Assembly (NCBI GenBank): GCA_963733135.1
Contig: CAVTBX010000011.1
Coordinates: 1-21,775, forward strand
Source: CAVTBX01 sp963733135
GTDB taxonomy: Bacteria > Actinomycetota > Thermoleophilia > Gaiellales > Gaiellaceae
Length of the DNA stretch: 21,775 nucleotides
Direction: 5' to 3'
This document shows, in pieces, positions 1-7,451 of this stretch. Position numbers and translations under genes: made by a program. The first letter of the stretch is position 1, and every line of letters begins with the position of its first letter. The notes under the pieces were generated by a model that saw only the letters and a program-made list of their open reading frames with translations, was not told the origin of the DNA and searched no databases.

Positions 1-205
1 GGGCCACGGCCGCCATGGACACGTTGTCGGGGGCCTCCCACAGGGTGTAGCCGTCGTGGGTTCCGAACGCGTACCAGAACCCGTGAAGTTTTCCGCCAAC
101 TGATTCGATGTAGGTCTGCGCGGCCTTACGGCGATCCTCCGGGTTGCCGATCAGCCTCGCCCACGTCTCCGGCGTGTAGTTGAACCTCGTTAGGTAGAGC
201 GGCAT
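1..205 (-). CDS. GYD domain-containing protein, 3' end cut off by window edge
   Basis: Reading the minus strand from an ATG at 205 gives 68 codons that stay open to the window edge. The protein begins MPLYLTRFNYTPETWARL and continues through AAQTYIESVGGKLHGFWYAFGTHDGY, quoted here in part only. The GTHDGY stretch at about residues 46-51 carries the Gly-Tyr-Asp-like signature that names the GYD family, small ferredoxin-fold proteins of about 100 residues. Their function is not established. About a third of the protein is missing. It is on the same strand as the HAD gene upstream (start of GYD 35 bases after the HAD stop), so the two may be cotranscribed. Confidence 0.85.
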   Translation of the reverse strand, partial: MPLYLTRFNYTPETWARLIGNPEDRRKAAQTYIESVGGKLHGFWYAFGTHDGYTLWEAPDNVSMAAVA

Positions 206-239
206 CGTCTCCCTCTCATTCGCCCTGCGCGGGTCGCCG

Positions 240-909
240 TTACGCGCCGGAGTATGACTCGCCCGAGACGGCGTCGTAGTCGAGTGTGGCGATCGAGTCG
301 AGCACGACATCCGCCTCGCGAAGCGCCTCCTCAGCGGGGGGATAGCGCCGGTTCGGGATCGCGATCACGCGCATCCCGGCCGCCTTGGCGGATCGGATGC
401 CATTCTCCGAGTCCTCGACGGCGGCGCAGCGTCCGGGATCGGCGCCGAGCCGGCGGGCGGCCTCCACGTAGACGTCGGGCGCGGGCTTTCCACGCTCGAC
501 CTCCTCCGAGGAGACGGTCGCCCCGAAGAATGGCGCGAGACCCGACAGCTCGAGGACGAGGTCGATGAGCGGCCGGTTCGACGACGACGCGACCGCGAGC
601 GGCCAGCGGGCGGCGAGGCGCTCGACCGCCTCGGGCGCGCCGGGGATCAGCGGCAGCTCGTCGCGGTAGATGCCCTCCAGGCGCCTGACGACCTCGGCCG
701 AGATCTCCTCGGGCGGCTCCGGGAGCCCGATCTCGTCGTGCATGTAGACGCGACCACTCGCGCGAGCTCATGCCCATCATGTCCCGCTGCGCACCCTCGT
801 GCCAGCGGCCGCCACGCTCCTTCGCAAGCATCTTTCGGGCCTCGTCCCACACGTGCTCGGAATCGACGATCACCCCGTCGAGGTCGAAGACGACCGCCTC
901 GATCTCCAT
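240..909 (-). CDS. HAD-superfamily phosphatase (beta-phosphoglucomutase-like), interrupted by a one-base frameshift
   Basis: From ATG 909 the protein opens with the HAD motif I FDLDGVIVDSE and runs to SSREWSR, near position 748. From there the homologous sequence continues in a neighbouring frame (HDEIGLPEPPEEI onward) to the stop at 240. The second part has motif II (VASSS), the conserved Lys in GKPAPDVY and the acidic motif IV VEDSENGI. Removing one base at about 748 restores a single frame of about 222 residues, a normal length for this HAD subfamily with its helical cap. Family members dephosphorylate or isomerise small sugar or nucleotide phosphates; the substrate cannot be told. The break may be a sequencing error or a recent mutation, because nothing else is decayed. 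It lies 57 bases downstream of the flavin reductase on the same strand. Confidence 0.8.
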
Positions 910-966
910 GAGCTACTCGGCTCGGACAGGCGGCGGCGCGTCTCGTGGATCCACCGGCCGAACGTA

Positions 967-1458
967 TCAGGGGCCGGAACGGTAGGAGCTGCCGACGTAG
1001 ACGAGCCCGGACGCGCGGCGGCCGGCCTCGGCGGCGACGACCGCGCCGACGAAGAGCGTGTGGTCTCCGGCTGGGTGCTCCGCCTCCACGTGGCACTCGA
1101 GCCAGCCGACTGCGTCATCGAGCAGCGGTGCGCCCGTCACGGGCCCGGGGCGCCAGGCGATTCCCTCCCAGAGTGCAATCGGAGGCACACCGCGCGCGAA
1201 GTGCTGGGCGAGCCCATCCTGGTCTCCCGCGAGGAGCGAGACGCCGAAGCCGTCCGCCTCACGCAGGAGCTCGTGGAGCGCCGCCTCCCGTGCGACCGCC
1301 ACGCCCACGAGCGGGGGCTCGAGGGAAAGAGAGGCGAGCGAGCCGACCGTGAGCCCGAGGCGTCCGCCGGGCCCGTCAAGTGCGACGACCGAGATGCCGG
1401 CGGGGAACGCCCGCATGACAGCGCGGTACCGGCCGGGGCTTGGCGGCGCCCCTCTCAC
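967..1458 (-). CDS. Flavin reductase family protein (FMN-binding split barrel)
   Basis: The protein of about 163 residues contains the family core: an N-terminal FPAGISVVAL strand, then GLTVGSLASLSLEPPLVGV at about residues 35-53, which corresponds to the FMN-contacting segment seen as G(M/L)TVSS...S..PPL in flavin reductases. The C-terminal GDHTLFVGAV strand also fits. Such proteins reduce FMN or FAD with NAD(P)H, often to feed a monooxygenase. I chose GTG at 1458 because AAGG lies 8 bases upstream; an upstream extension in this frame is open but shows no family similarity. It is divergent from the AhpD-like gene, with only 46 bases between the two starts, so the two may share a regulatory region. 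No partner oxygenase is visible in the window. Confidence 0.85.
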   Translation of the reverse strand: MRGAPPSPGRYRAVMRAFPAGISVVALDGPGGRLGLTVGSLASLSLEPPLVGVAVAREAALHELLREADGFGVSLLAGDQDGLAQHFARGVPPIALWEGIAWRPGPVTGAPLLDDAVGWLECHVEAEHPAGDHTLFVGAVVAAEAGRRASGLVYVGSSYRSGP

Positions 1459-1504
1459 GCGGGCGACCTTACTCGATTGCCGAAAAACGGGCAGAATCGA
1501 TGCT

Positions 1505-2062
1505 GTGCCACACCTGCGGCTCATCGACGAGGACGAGGCCTCGGGGCAGCTCGCCGAGGAGTATGCGGCCGCGCGGGCCCGGGCCGGCAAGGTCTTCAAC
1601 ATCGTCAAGGCGATGAGCCTCTCGCCGGGCACGCTCCACGCCTCCATGGGCCTCTATCGCCAGATCATGTTTGGCCCATCCGAGCTCTCCAGGGCGGAGC
1701 GCGAGCTCGTCGCCACGGTCGTCTCCAGCGCCAACGATTGCCACTACTGAACGACGGCGCACGCCGACGACCTCCGTGCCGAGGGCGCCAACGACGAGCT
1801 CGCAGACCACGTCGCCCACGATTACCGCCGGGCCGAGCTCGAGCCGCGCGTCCGTGCCCTGTGCGACTTCGCCGCCAAGCTGACCCGTGAGCCGGCCTCC
1901 ATGACCCCCGAAGACGCCGACGGCTTGCGCGGGCACGGCCTCTCGGACGTGGCCATCCACGACACGATTCAGGTCGTCTCGTACTTCAACTACGTGAACC
2001 GGGTCTCGGACGCGGTCGGTATCGAGGACGAGCCGGAGTGGGAGGGCCGGGCGGGGCGGTAG
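1505..2062 (+). CDS. AhpD-like / carboxymuconolactone decarboxylase family peroxidase-related protein with in-frame TGA (candidate selenoprotein, CxxU)
   Basis: A GTG at 1505 opens a frame that reads through a single TGA at 1748-1750 and ends at TAG 2060-2062, giving 185 residues if TGA is decoded. That is the usual length for the uncharacterised peroxidase-related branch of the AhpD/CMD family. The context is ANDCHY-TGA-TTAHADDLR: Cys79, then codon 82 at the position of the second cysteine of the CxxC centre, with His86 four residues on, as in the AhpD CxxC-xxx-H pattern. The 103 codons after TGA hold no frameshift and keep family sequence (for example SYFNYVNRVSDAVG near the C terminus). 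Decoding TGA as selenocysteine would give a CxxU redox centre. A SECIS-like hairpin follows at 1768-1787. The other reading is a TGC-to-TGA mutation or base error. No clear Shine-Dalgarno precedes the start. Confidence 0.8.
1768..1787 (+). promoter_or_regulatory. Candidate bacterial SECIS hairpin downstream of in-frame TGA
   Basis: Just 3' of the TGA at 1748-1750 the RNA can form CG, an A-G mismatch, then a CCUC/GAGG stem closed by the six-base loop CGUGCC (1775-1780). Twenty-four bases lie between the TGA and the loop. The loop has G as its second base. From memory, bacterial SECIS models ask for a UGA-to-loop distance of about 16-37 bases, an upper stem of at least 4 bp and a G in the first two loop bases, so this fits. 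GC-rich DNA forms such hairpins often, and a competing stem (1759-1763 with 1775-1779) exists. Confidence 0.45.
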
Positions 2063-2077
2063 ATTGCGCGCCCGACC

Positions 2078-3409
2078 ATGCGGGTCATCGTCGTCGGAGC
2101 AGGGCAGGTCGGCTCGACCGTCGTCGAGGCGCTTCACGACGAGCACGAGGTCACCGTCGTCGACCTCGATCCGCAGCGCCTCAGCTCGTTCTCCTACCGC
2201 TACGACGTCGTCACGCTCGAGGGCAACGGCGCGAGCCGCCGCACGCTCAAGGAGGCAGGCATCGATGCGACCGACCTGATGATCTCGTGCACCTCGCGCG
2301 ACGAGGTGAACATCGTCTCGTCGATGTTCGCCAAGAAGCTGTCGCCCTCGACGACGACGATCGTCCGGACGACGAATGTCGAGTACCTCGAGATCTGGCG
2401 CGAGCGGGAGCTCGAGATCGACTTCATGGTCTCGTCCGAGCTCGAGGCAGCCCACGCGATCACGCGCATCGTCGGCATCCCCTCCGCGCGGCAGACGGAC
2501 GTGTTCGCCGACGGCCTGGTGCAGGTCGTCGAGTTCGACGTCCCGCCGGATCGTGGCGAGACACCGATCGTCGGCCGAAAGCTCAAGGAGGCCGAGATCC
2601 CCGCGGACTCGAAGGTCGCGAGCATCATCCGCGGCGAGAGCGTGCTCGTCCCGCGCGGTGAGGAGTCGATCCAGCCGGGCGACCGCGTCGTCATCATCGG
2701 CTCCCCGAGCGCCGCCCGCGAGTGGAGCCGCCTCCTAGTCCGCGAGGACGGGCCCGCCATCGACAGCGTCGTCATCTTCGGCGCCGGCCAGACGGGCACC
2801 GCGGTGGCCGAGTCCCTCATGCGGGAGAAGATCGACGTTCGGCTCGTCGAGTGGAGCGCCGAGCGCGCGCGCGACGTGGCCGAGGCGCTGCCTAGGGCGC
2901 GGGTGTTCCACGCCACGGGCACCGACGCCGATTTCCTGGAGCGCGAGCGGATCGGCCAGGCCGGCGCGGGCGTCTTCGCGATGCCGGACGACGCGAAGAA
3001 CCTCTACGCAGCGACGCTCGCGCGCATCCACGGCCTTCCGTTCACGATCGCGCTCGTCCACGACTCGGCGTCCGAGGGCGTGTTCGAACAGGCGGGAATC
3101 GACGTCGCGATCAACCCGCGGAGCGTGACCGCGGAGGAGATGGTGCGGTTCGCGCACGACCCGCGGGTCCGTCAGCTCGCGATGCTCGAAGGAGACCGCT
3201 TCGAGGTGCTCGACATCACCGTTCGGGCCGAGAGTCGCCTTACCGGCACGCCGTTCCGCGAGCTCCCGATGACCGGCTCGCTGATCGGCGCGATCGTCAG
3301 GGACGGCGAGGCGATCTTCCCGCACGGCGACGACATGCTCGAGCCGGGCGACCGCGCGATCATCTTCACGGAGTCGTCGCGGGTGGCACGGGTCGAGGAA
3401 GTGCTCTGA
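2078..3409 (+). CDS. trkA: Trk potassium uptake system peripheral protein TrkA
   Basis: This is a 443-residue cytoplasmic regulator of the Trk K+ channel. It has the duplicated RCK architecture. The first Rossmann fold starts at residue 1 with VIVVGAGQVGSTVVEAL and the acidic VDLD that binds the ribose of NAD(H). A second Rossmann fold begins near residue 230 (VIFGAGQTGTAVAESL). Each is followed by an RCK_C (TrkA_C) domain, with the last one ending at the C terminus (GDRAIIFTE). Nucleotide-driven changes in the TrkA ring gate the TrkH pore. It starts 15 bases after the AhpD-like stop and is followed 7 bases later by the first trkH, so it heads a trkA-trkH-trkH operon. No clear Shine-Dalgarno precedes the ATG. 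Confidence 0.95.
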   Translation: MRVIVVGAGQVGSTVVEALHDEHEVTVVDLDPQRLSSFSYRYDVVTLEGNGASRRTLKEAGIDATDLMISCTSRDEVNIVSSMFAKKLSPSTTTIVRTTNVEYLEIWRERELEIDFMVSSELEAAHAITRIVGIPSARQTDVFADGLVQVVEFDVPPDRGETPIVGRKLKEAEIPADSKVASIIRGESVLVPRGEESIQPGDRVVIIGSPSAAREWSRLLVREDGPAIDSVVIFGAGQTGTAVAESLMREKIDVRLVEWSAERARDVAEALPRARVFHATGTDADFLERERIGQAGAGVFAMPDDAKNLYAATLARIHGLPFTIALVHDSASEGVFEQAGIDVAINPRSVTAEEMVRFAHDPRVRQLAMLEGDRFEVLDITVRAESRLTGTPFRELPMTGSLIGAIVRDGEAIFPHGDDMLEPGDRAIIFTESSRVARVEEVL

Positions 3410-3416
3410 CCGGCCG

Positions 3417-4952
3417 GTGAGCCTCGGCGCGCCCAGGCGGGCTCGGAGGCGTTGGTGGCTCGGCGTGAACGTCGGCGCGGCGGTCAACGTCGTAGCGAGC
3501 GTCCTCGTCTACCTCGGGGCGGCCTTCCTCGTCCCGGCCGGGGTAGCGGCGGGCTACGGCGAGCCGATCTGGCCGTTCCTGGTGGCCGGGGCGGTCACGT
3601 CCGGGCTCGGTCTCGCCGGGCAGCGCCTGACGAGCGGGGGCGGCTCGATCGCCCCGCGCGACGCCTTTCTGGCCGTGGCTCTCGTGTGGCTGGCAGTGCC
3701 CGCGTTTGGCGCGCTGCCCTACGTCCTAGCCGAGGTCCCGGGGCTCTCCACGCCGATCGACGCGTACTTCGAGGCGGTGTCGGGCTTCACCGCGACGGGC
3801 GCCACCGTCCTGCCGGAAATCGAGAGCCTCGATCGCTCCGTCCTCCTCTGGCGCCAGCTCACCCAGTGGCTGGGCGGGATGGGGATCATCATCCTCGCCG
3901 TCGCAGTGCTCCCGAAGCTCCGCGTCGGTGGGCGGCAGCTTCTCCAGTCCGAGCTCGCGGGCCCGACCGAGCTCGAGCGACTGACCACCACGATCCGCGA
4001 GACAGCCAGGCGACTCTGGGTGCTCTATGTCGCGCTAACCGGGGCCTGCATCCTCGCCCTCGCGCTCCTCGGTTGGACGGGCGTGGACGAGGCGATGACC
4101 CCGTTCGAAGCCGTCTCCCACGCACTCAGCGCGCTCGCAATCGGCGGGTTCTCGACGCAGAACCGCTCTCTCGAGGCGTTCGGGCCTGCGACCCAGTGGA
4201 TCATCCTCGCCTTCATCGTCGTCGCCGGCGTGAACTTCCTGCGCCTCTACCGGGTCTTCGTCCAGGGCCAGGCGCGCGTCGTCGCGCGCGACGACGAGTT
4301 CCGCCTCTATCTCGCGTTTCTCGTCGCCGGCTCGGGCCTGCTCGCGCTCGAGCTCTTCGTCGGCGGTCTTTACTCCGGCGAGGAGGGGATCCGGAACGCG
4401 GTCTTCCAGTCCGTCTCGATCATGACGACGACCGGATTCGCGAGCGCCGACTACACGGAATGGGGCGCGCTCTCCCAGCTCACCCTGCTCCTGCTCATGT
4501 TCGTGGGCGCGTCTGCGGGCTCGACCGGGGGCTCGATCAAGGTCGTGCGCCATCTGATCCTCGGCAAGCTCGTCCGGCGGGAGCTCGAGCAAACCGTCCA
4601 CCGGGAGGTCGTCGTGCCGATCCGGGTCTCCGGAACGGTCGTCGACGAGAAGGCGCTGCGCTCGGTGCTCGTCTTCTTCACCCTCTACCTCGGCGTGTTC
4701 GCGCTCGGCTCGGTCGGTCTGCTCGTCGACGCACAGCGCTCTGACGTGGAGATCTCCCCGTTCGAGGCGATTGGGGCGGCGGCGGCCTGCCTCGGCAACG
4801 TGGGGCCGGCTTTCGGCTTCGCTGGGCCGATGGGCAGCTACGTCGCGTTCAGCGATGTCTCGAAGGGCATCCTCTCCGCGCTCATGTGGCTCGGGCGGAT
4901 CGAGATCGTGCCCGTCGTCGTGCTCCTCACCAGGAGCTACTGGCGCGCGTGA
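3417..4952 (+). CDS. trkH: Trk potassium channel/transporter membrane subunit TrkH, first copy
   Basis: A 511-residue polytopic membrane protein with the four-fold M1-P-M2 repeat of the SKT (TrkH/KtrB) superfamily. The four pore-loop glycine motifs are visible: SGFTATG at about residue 122, IGGFST near 241, MTTTGFAS near 335 and GNVGPAFG near 459. The glycine that lines the K+ filter is present in each. The intramembrane gate loop of the third repeat appears as SAGSTGGSIKVV. It starts at GTG 3417, seven bases after the trkA stop, and its stop overlaps the start of the second trkH by four bases (GTGA). Tight coupling to trkA supports a K+ uptake function. Confidence 0.93.
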   Translation: MSLGAPRRARRRWWLGVNVGAAVNVVASVLVYLGAAFLVPAGVAAGYGEPIWPFLVAGAVTSGLGLAGQRLTSGGGSIAPRDAFLAVALVWLAVPAFGALPYVLAEVPGLSTPIDAYFEAVSGFTATGATVLPEIESLDRSVLLWRQLTQWLGGMGIIILAVAVLPKLRVGGRQLLQSELAGPTELERLTTTIRETARRLWVLYVALTGACILALALLGWTGVDEAMTPFEAVSHALSALAIGGFSTQNRSLEAFGPATQWIILAFIVVAGVNFLRLYRVFVQGQARVVARDDEFRLYLAFLVAGSGLLALELFVGGLYSGEEGIRNAVFQSVSIMTTTGFASADYTEWGALSQLTLLLLMFVGASAGSTGGSIKVVRHLILGKLVRRELEQTVHREVVVPIRVSGTVVDEKALRSVLVFFTLYLGVFALGSVGLLVDAQRSDVEISPFEAIGAAAACLGNVGPAFGFAGPMGSYVAFSDVSKGILSALMWLGRIEIVPVVVLLTRSYWRA

Positions 4953-6481
4953 GCGCCCGTCGCCCGCGCGCCCGCTCCGGGCGGTCGAGAATCGGTGTCG
5001 ATCTCGGCGCGGCGCTCAATCTGGTCGGCGCGCTCGTCAAGTACCTTTCGCTCTCGGCGCTCTTCGGAATCGCGCTCGCGCTTGGGTACGGCGAGACGCC
5101 CGTTCCCTTTCTCCTTGCGGGCGGGATCGCTGCCGGTGGCGGGTGGCTCCTCGAGCGGGTCACCAAGGGCAAAGAGCGCGTGGGCATCCGCGAGGGCTTC
5201 TTCGTGGTCGCGTTCACATGGGTCGTCGCGTCGTGGTTCTTCGCGATCCCGTACCTCGCGGCCGACGAGCCGCAGCTCTCGAGCCCCCTGAACGCGTATT
5301 TCGAGTCCATGTCCGGCATGACGACCACGGGCGCGAGCGTCCTGACGGACATTGAAGGGCTCGACCGCTCGCTGCTCATGTGGCGCCAGTTCTCGCAGTG
5401 GATCGGCGGCATGGGAATCATCGTCCTTGCTCTCGCGATCCTGCCGCGCCTGAGGGTCGGCGGCCGCCAGCTGCTCGAGTCCGAGCTACCCGGGCCGGAA
5501 GTCGAGCGGCTCACGGCCTCCATCCGGACGGTCGCCCGTCGACTCTGGGCCATCTATGTCGCGTTGACCGCCCTCCTCGTGCTCGCTCTCGCCGCGGTCG
5601 GTTGGGCTGGCGCCGATCCGCTCATGAGCTTCTACGAAGCGGTCGCGCACGCGTTCACGACCATGCCGACCGGAGGCTTCGGGACGAAGGCACGCTCGCT
5701 GGAGGAATTCGCGCCCGCGACGCAGTGGATCGTGGCCGTGTTCATGATCGTGGCCGGCGCGAACTTTGCTCTTCTCTACGCGGCCGTGCGCCGGATCGGA
5801 AACCCGTTCCGCGACCAAGAGTTCCGGCTCTATCTCGTCCTGCTTCTCCTCGCGTCGGCGGGCCTCGTTGCGAAGCTCGTCAGCCGCGGCGTCTACGAGG
5901 GCGAGGAAGCCGTCCGTCACGCGGTCTTCCAGGCGGCGTCGATGATGACGACGACCGGGTTCGCGAGCGCGGACTTCAACCTCTGGCCGATCTTCGCGAC
6001 CATGATCCTCGTCGCGCTCATGTTCATCGGCGGCTCGGCGGGATCCACGGCCGGCGCCATCAAGGTCGTGCGCATGCTCATCCTCGCGAAGATCCTGCGG
6101 CGCGACCTCGATCAGACCGTGCACCGCGAGGCCATCGTCCCGATCCGGCTGAACGGTCTGGCACTCGAGGAGCGGACGGTTCGGGCGATCGGCGCGTTCG
6201 TCCTCCTCTACCTGGTCGTGTTCATCGTCGGGACGCTGGCGTTGGTGATCTCGGAGGCGGTCAACACGGCGCGCGCCGACCTCACCTGGTCCGAGGGGAT
6301 CGCGGCGACGGCCACGACGCTCGGAAACGTAGGGCCGGGACTCGGCTTCGCCGGGCCGATGGGGTCGTTCGCGACCTTCGCGGACTCGTCCAAGGCGATC
6401 CTGATCGTCCTCATGTGGACCGGCAGGCTCGAGCTCCTGCCGGTACTTCTCCTCTTTACTCGACGTTACTGGCGTCGCTAG
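4949..6481 (+). CDS. trkH: Trk potassium channel/transporter membrane subunit TrkH, second copy
   Basis: A tandem paralogue of the preceding gene. I start it at GTG 4949, which overlaps the upstream TGA and gives 510 residues; a longer ATG start at 4886 would add only residues that read as a shadow of the upstream gene. Pore-loop motifs are SGMTTTG at about residue 121, TGGFGT near 240, MTTTGFAS near 333 and GNVGPGLG near 458. The gate loop reads SAGSTAGAIKVV. Each filter glycine is kept, so both copies look functional. The second pore loop differs between the copies (AIGGFSTQ against PTGGFGTK), which could alter conductance or TrkA response; that is inference. The stop codon lies inside the outer arm of the long inverted repeat that follows. 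Confidence 0.93.
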   Translation: MSARRPRARSGRSRIGVDLGAALNLVGALVKYLSLSALFGIALALGYGETPVPFLLAGGIAAGGGWLLERVTKGKERVGIREGFFVVAFTWVVASWFFAIPYLAADEPQLSSPLNAYFESMSGMTTTGASVLTDIEGLDRSLLMWRQFSQWIGGMGIIVLALAILPRLRVGGRQLLESELPGPEVERLTASIRTVARRLWAIYVALTALLVLALAAVGWAGADPLMSFYEAVAHAFTTMPTGGFGTKARSLEEFAPATQWIVAVFMIVAGANFALLYAAVRRIGNPFRDQEFRLYLVLLLLASAGLVAKLVSRGVYEGEEAVRHAVFQAASMMTTTGFASADFNLWPIFATMILVALMFIGGSAGSTAGAIKVVRMLILAKILRRDLDQTVHREAIVPIRLNGLALEERTVRAIGAFVLLYLVVFIVGTLALVISEAVNTARADLTWSEGIAATATTLGNVGPGLGFAGPMGSFATFADSSKAILIVLMWTGRLELLPVLLLFTRRYWRR

Positions 6482-6645
6482 GAAGGTTTGGCGAAACGGT
6501 CTTCGCTGTCTGGTTGCGCTGCTCGTTTCGAGGCAAGGACGCAGGGAGCGTTCGTACCGAGAGGTACGGGCGCGACTGAGGACGCCGCCTCGGGACGAGC
6601 AGCGCGGCCTGGGGGCACAACGGCTGTTTCGCCAAACCCTCCTAG
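6478..6645 (+). other. Long nested inverted repeat; candidate structured RNA, terminator or MITE-like element
   Basis: The outer arms CTAGGAAGGTTTGGCGAAAC (6478-6497) and its near-perfect reverse complement (6626-6645) match at 19 of 20 positions. Inside, 6512-6534 pairs with 6587-6609 over 23 bp with a few G-U pairs. In the centre, 6548-6558 pairs with 6563-6573 over 11 bp and closes on a GAGA tetraloop of GNRA type. Two symmetric 13-base internal loops (6535-6547 and 6574-6586) both contain AGGACGC. The outer arm includes the trkH stop. No protein is encoded. It could end the trk transcript, be a non-coding RNA, or be a short hairpin mobile element; I see no second copy in this window. Confidence 0.6.
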
Positions 6646-6672
6646 GGCCGTCCGAGGCGTCTCCTAGCCTGC

Positions 6673-7413
6673 GTGGCGGTGCAGGAGGACTACTTCCGCC
6701 GTGGGATGGCCGAGTTCGTCGGCGCGTTCGCATTGACGTTCATCGGTGTCGGGGCGATCGTCGCGGGAGGCGGGCTTGTGGGCGTCGCCCTCGCGCACGG
6801 CCTCGTGATCGCCGTCATGGTCTCGGCGGTTGGCCACGTCTCGGGTGGGCATTTCAATCCGGCCGTCACGCTCGGGTTCCTCGTCACCGGCCGGATCAAA
6901 GGCACGATGGCCGGCGTCTACTGGCTGGCGCAGTTCAGCGGCGCATTCTTCGCCGCGCTCATCGTCTCCGGCGTGCTTCCGAACGAGCTCACCGACCCGG
7001 CCAAGCTCGGGGTTCCCGCGATTGCGAACGGGGTCGGCCCGGGCGCCGGATTCTTGATCGAGATCATCCTGACCTTCTTCCTCGTCTGGGTGATCTTCGC
7101 GACGGCTGCCGACCCGCGCGGCACGTTCGTGTCGATCGCCGGGCTCGCGATCGGGCTCACGATTACGCTCGACATCCTCTTCGGCGGACCCTTCACGGGC
7201 GCGGCCATGAATCCGTCTCGAGCGTTCGGCCCGCAGCTGGTCGGCGGCTACTGGAGCGACGCCTGGATCTGGTACCTCGGGCCTGCGATCGGCGGGATGC
7301 TCGCTGCGATCGCCTACGAGCGCCTGTACCTGTCACCGTTGCGGCCGCTCCCGGTGGGGCCGCCGGAGACGGGCGTCGAGGAGCCCCGCCCGGGTCACGC
7401 TGCGGCCGAGTAG
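6673..7413 (+). CDS. Aquaporin (MIP family) channel protein
   Basis: A 246-residue membrane channel with six expected helices and two pore half-helices. The first NPA motif is in HFNPAVTLG (Asn62-Pro63-Ala64). The second is MNPSRAFGP (Asn180-Pro181-Ser182), with Ser in place of the usual Ala and the following Arg183 of the aromatic/arginine filter kept. The N-terminal FVGAFALTFIGVGA matches the first helix of AqpZ-like proteins. It should pass water or small neutral solutes; selectivity cannot be told. I kept GTG 6673, but ATG 6706 (MAEFVGAF) is a reasonable alternative start. It follows the potassium uptake operon, which would suit a role in osmotic adjustment. Confidence 0.9.
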   Translation: MAVQEDYFRRGMAEFVGAFALTFIGVGAIVAGGGLVGVALAHGLVIAVMVSAVGHVSGGHFNPAVTLGFLVTGRIKGTMAGVYWLAQFSGAFFAALIVSGVLPNELTDPAKLGVPAIANGVGPGAGFLIEIILTFFLVWVIFATAADPRGTFVSIAGLAIGLTITLDILFGGPFTGAAMNPSRAFGPQLVGGYWSDAWIWYLGPAIGGMLAAIAYERLYLSPLRPLPVGPPETGVEEPRPGHAAAE

Positions 7414-7427
7414 GCCAGGCCGCGTAG

Positions 7428-7447
7428 GGGCGGGGTATGCCTCCCCG
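7428..7447. repeat. Degenerate copy of the 20-bp GGGC...GCCC palindrome family, between convergent genes
   Basis: GTAGGGGCGGGGTATGCCTC sits between the aquaporin stop (7413) and the hydrolase stop (7452). Its centre resembles the perfect palindrome at 20628-20647, with four mismatches, and a CGGGG/CCCCG stem is left. It may act as a two-way terminator. Confidence 0.45.
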
Positions 7448-7451
7448 TGCG

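Noticed and set aside
1748..1750. Treating the AhpD-like gene as a simple pseudogene ending at TGA
   Set aside because: The stop falls precisely on the active-site Cys codon, and the downstream half shows no decay, so selenocysteine is the better working idea.
4886..4948. Longer ATG start for the second trkH
   Set aside because: The extra 21 residues are a frame-shifted reading of the first trkH, and the GTG overlapping its stop is a natural coupled start.
5486..6733. A 415-residue minus-strand open frame across the second trkH
   Set aside because: It is Arg/Glu-rich shadow sequence typical of high-GC DNA opposite a real gene.
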